From the NCBI GenBank assembly GCA_012729315.1, contig JAAYDI010000163.1:19413-83412 (forward strand): DNA of 64,000 nucleotides, given 5' to 3'. This DNA comes from Planctomycetaceae bacterium. GTDB lineage: Bacteria > Planctomycetota > Planctomycetia > Pirellulales > Pirellulaceae. Within the stretch, counting starts at the first letter, position 1. Each line of letters starts with the position of its first letter. The notes under the pieces are model-generated. The model worked only from the letters and a program-made list of their open reading frames with translations, was not told the origin of the DNA and did not search any database. The position numbers and the translations under genes were made by a program. Below are positions 61,859-64,000 of this stretch, piece after piece.

Positions 61859-63688
61859 TCAAGGGCGGTGCGCGGCGGCGGTGGCTGGAGCGGTGGAGGC
61901 GCCATGCGCCAGGACCCGCAGCCGATTCACCGGGCCGCCGGCAAACGACTCTTCACTCCCGTCCGGCCAACGCACGTCGATGCGATCGATGACCGGCAGC
62001 GGACCCAGCCCCCAATGCGCCACGGGATCGTGGCTCCCCAGGTAACTGCCACTCGGACTGATCCACCGAGTCCACTGCTTCCCGCCTCCGTACACCGTGA
62101 TCCGCGCGCCGTACGCGTCGCGTCCCCCCAAGTCCGGTTCCACCGCGCGCACACGCAGCCAGTTCCCCGCTTTGGGAGCCACGTTGCGATACAGCCGGGC
62201 CGGTGCTGCCGTGTCGGTCAGCAGCATGTCGAGATCTCCGTCGTTGTCGATGTCACCGACGCACAAGCCGCGCGACACCTCGCACCGGGTGCTGAAGGTC
62301 TCGCGCCGGCTGCGGTGCAGCGTGAAGTGGTTGTCGCCTTGATTGAGGAAGATCATGTTCGGCTCGGCAAAGATCTTCCAGTAGGCTTCCCGGTCATCAA
62401 ACGGGGGGATCGTCACCGCCGTGTCGGGCAGCTTCATCGTTCCGTGCACGGCTGCCAGATCGTCGTCTCCGTCGTGGTCGAGGTCAAAGAACACCGCTCC
62501 GAACGTCGTCAGCGGATGCATGGGGGCGGCCAGCCCCGCCTGCATCGCCTCTTCCCGGTACCCAATCGGGCCGTCGCTCATGTACAGCACGTTCATCTCG
62601 CCAGCCATGTGGGTCACGTAGAGATCGGGGAGCTGGTCACCGTTCAGATCCGTGAAGGCGATGCCCATGTTGGCCGCCGGCCGCCCCAATGAATCATACG
62701 CCGCGCCACGCGGCAATGCCTCGTCACGAAAGGTCCCGTCTTGCTGGTTGATCCACAGGGTGTTGGCCATCATGTCGTTGGCCACGTAAATGTCCTGCCA
62801 GCCGTCGTCATTGCAGTCCAACGCGACGACGCCCAGCCCGGAAGCTTCCCGCTTGGCGATGCCCGCCGCCACCGTCACGTCGACGAAACGGATGGCCGCC
62901 GGGTCCGCATGGGCCGGACCCTGCCCCGGCTGCTCGCCCGTCACGTTGCGGAACAGCCGGTCGGCCGACTTGTCGAACGACGCCGGCCCGCAGTAGTCCC
63001 GCCGTCCACTCGAACCGTAGCACGCACGCGACGGGAAGTAGTCCAGGTAGTTGGCAACGTACAGATCGAGCCAGCCATCGCGATCGTAATCCACGAAGCA
63101 GGCGCCGCCCGACCACCGCTCATGCACCACACCCGCCTGGTCCGTGATCTCGCGGAAATGCCCGTTCCGCTCGTTCACGTACAGCGCGTCCCGGCCATAG
63201 TTCGTGACGTACACGTCGGGATATCCGTCGTTGTTAATGTCCCCCACGGCGACTCCCATCGTGTATCCCTCGTTGCCCAGCCCGGACTCGTCGGTAACGT
63301 CCGTGAAACGCCCGTCAGGTTCCTGGCGGAACAGGCGGTTGCGCGCCGCTGCCGGATCGCGTTTCACACCACTCATCTCCGGTTCGCCACAGCCCAGCAG
63401 GTAAATGTCCAGCCTGCCGTCGCAGTTGTAGTCCAGCAGCGCCGCGCCCATGACCATGATCTCCGGGTAGAACCATGTCCCCGGCGTGCCCGGATCGTGG
63501 ACGAAGTGTATCCCCAGCTCGTTTTCGACCTCCTCGAACAACGGTGGCAGATCGGGGGCCCGCTGCGGTTCCGAGCTGGACTGGCGGTCACAACCGGCGG
63601 CGAACAGGATCCCCCACACGACTGCCGTTCCGCTCGGCAGCAGGAAGCAAGACACGAGTGGACATGGGTGCGTGAAGAACGTGGACAA
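61859..63688 (-). CDS. CRTAC1-like secreted FG-GAP/ASPIC-UnbV protein
   Basis: A 609-residue exported protein. A lipoprotein-like signal (hydrophobic stretch ending AAGC, about residue 33) is followed by a seven-bladed FG-GAP/VCBS propeller with many DxNxDGxxD calcium loops (YNCDGRLDIYLLGCG, INNDGYPDVYVTNYG, YDRDGWLDLYVANYL, CNDDGWQDIYVAND, LNGDQLPDLYVTHM, LDHDGDDDLAAVHG, IDNDGDLDMLLTDT). The C-terminal ASPIC/UnbV domain (GNWLRVRAVEPDLGGRDAYGARITVY ... SGSYLGSHDPVAHWGLG) is complete. It starts at a TTG with AAGGCAGG upstream. It is cell-surface or periplasmic and probably structural or binding. It opens a unit with a TPR gene and alaC. Confidence 0.88.
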   Translation of the reverse strand: MSTFFTHPCPLVSCFLLPSGTAVVWGILFAAGCDRQSSSEPQRAPDLPPLFEEVENELGIHFVHDPGTPGTWFYPEIMVMGAALLDYNCDGRLDIYLLGCGEPEMSGVKRDPAAARNRLFRQEPDGRFTDVTDESGLGNEGYTMGVAVGDINNDGYPDVYVTNYGRDALYVNERNGHFREITDQAGVVHERWSGGACFVDYDRDGWLDLYVANYLDYFPSRACYGSSGRRDYCGPASFDKSADRLFRNVTGEQPGQGPAHADPAAIRFVDVTVAAGIAKREASGLGVVALDCNDDGWQDIYVANDMMANTLWINQQDGTFRDEALPRGAAYDSLGRPAANMGIAFTDLNGDQLPDLYVTHMAGEMNVLYMSDGPIGYREEAMQAGLAAPMHPLTTFGAVFFDLDHDGDDDLAAVHGTMKLPDTAVTIPPFDDREAYWKIFAEPNMIFLNQGDNHFTLHRSRRETFSTRCEVSRGLCVGDIDNDGDLDMLLTDTAAPARLYRNVAPKAGNWLRVRAVEPDLGGRDAYGARITVYGGGKQWTRWISPSGSYLGSHDPVAHWGLGPLPVIDRIDVRWPDGSEESFAGGPVNRLRVLAHGASTAPATAAAHRP

Positions 63689-64000
63689 CGCGAACCTGCC
63701 TTGCCGGACCCCGGGGCGTGGACGACTCCAAACTCCGCTATTCTAGCCACGCGCCCCAGTACTCCGTAATTGGGCGTGGTGCCGACGGCGCAGCGGGAAG
63801 TGCCACACAACGTACCGCGTGCGGGGCAGGACTGGGACGGTGAAAGGCTCGGTCATTCCGAGCCGGTTGTAGTGTGGACAAATCCATGCCATGGATGGGC
63901 CCATTCGCATGGACTGCCTACCTCCTCACCGTGCAGCGGTTCCATCCCGCAATTGGCCGAAGGCCACTATCAACGTAGCCTGGGGCAAACGCCCCAGGAA
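63689..64000. other. Non-coding edge region with two hairpins
   Basis: No supported gene. A GGCTCGG-tcatt-CCGAGCC hairpin (63846-63864) and a CCTGGGGC-aaac-GCCCCAGG hairpin at the very end (63979-63998) are visible. The promoter of the CRTAC1-like gene must lie within this area on the minus strand. The last 150 bases resemble repeated intergenic sequence, but this cannot be judged from one window. Confidence 0.4.

Noticed and set aside
1..64000. tRNA, rRNA, insertion sequences or prophage
   Set aside because: Gaps were scanned for tRNA T-arm patterns, transposase or integrase motifs and terminal inverted repeats; none was convincing.

Overview
This is a GC-rich bacterial chromosomal segment with about 50 protein genes, most of them housekeeping genes. 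Several families point to Planctomycetota, probably near Pirellulales. They are a DUF1501 protein with a Tat-type leader, a secreted CRTAC1-like FG-GAP/UnbV protein, a Ser/Thr kinase fused to a periplasmic sensor, an FGE-sulfatase-fold protein next to a zinc-ribbon GTPase, a thioredoxin reductase with an insert after its FAD region, an orphan FliM, and many large secreted proteins of unknown function. This assignment is inferred from gene content; no rRNA or tRNA gene was found.

Layout. 110-5006 (minus) is a likely transcription unit lysS, LolC/E-type permease, lolD, ilvE. 5412-16113 holds a large secreted protein, a membrane Ser/Thr kinase, a degenerate LarA-family protein, a lipoprotein with a thioredoxin fold, and a shortened DUF1501 protein. 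16315-22854 carries a lipoprotein, a family 9 glycosyltransferase, two RNA methyltransferases, a MaoC hot-dog protein, folD and an FAH-family hydrolase. 23141-32385 has a TPR protein, uvrC coupled to a phosphohexomutase, a divergent glmM-like gene, serS and an M20 dipeptidase. 32588-38213 has clpS-mtaB, a secreted protein, rdgB, a small membrane protein, and an ArsR regulator followed by a SpoU methyltransferase. 38361-41432 is purA-uppS-cdsA. 41615-46165 is the classic phoH-pgpH-ybeY-recO cluster, with recO frameshifted as sequenced. 46186-49016 has BamD-like and LptE-like lipoproteins and folP. 49209-54214 has proA, fliM, trxB and asnS.

The most interesting accessory unit is 54481-58658: a coiled-coil protein, a membrane-anchored FGE-sulfatase-fold protein without the catalytic cysteines, a zinc-ribbon P-loop GTPase (ATGA overlap with the previous gene), and a protein resembling GTPase-associated GAP1-type N-terminal domains. 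A strong intrinsic terminator closes it at 58910-58949. The gene set resembles GTPase-centred conflict or signalling systems, and is the best candidate here for an undescribed system. Just behind it, on the opposite strand, lies what looks like a decayed carA fragment. The window ends with a minus-strand unit: CRTAC1-like protein, TPR membrane protein, AlaC-type aminotransferase.

Recurring small-scale themes are perfect short tandem duplications in 5' leader regions (15001, 21962, 22955, 32437), including a duplicated ribosome-binding site plus start codon and a duplicated promoter element; start/stop overlaps (ATGA and longer); and two convergent gene pairs that share one CTAG as both stop codons. 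Broken or shortened genes (recO, DUF1501, uvrC, the carA relic, the LarA homologue) suggest lineage-specific decay, or in the case of recO possibly a sequence error.
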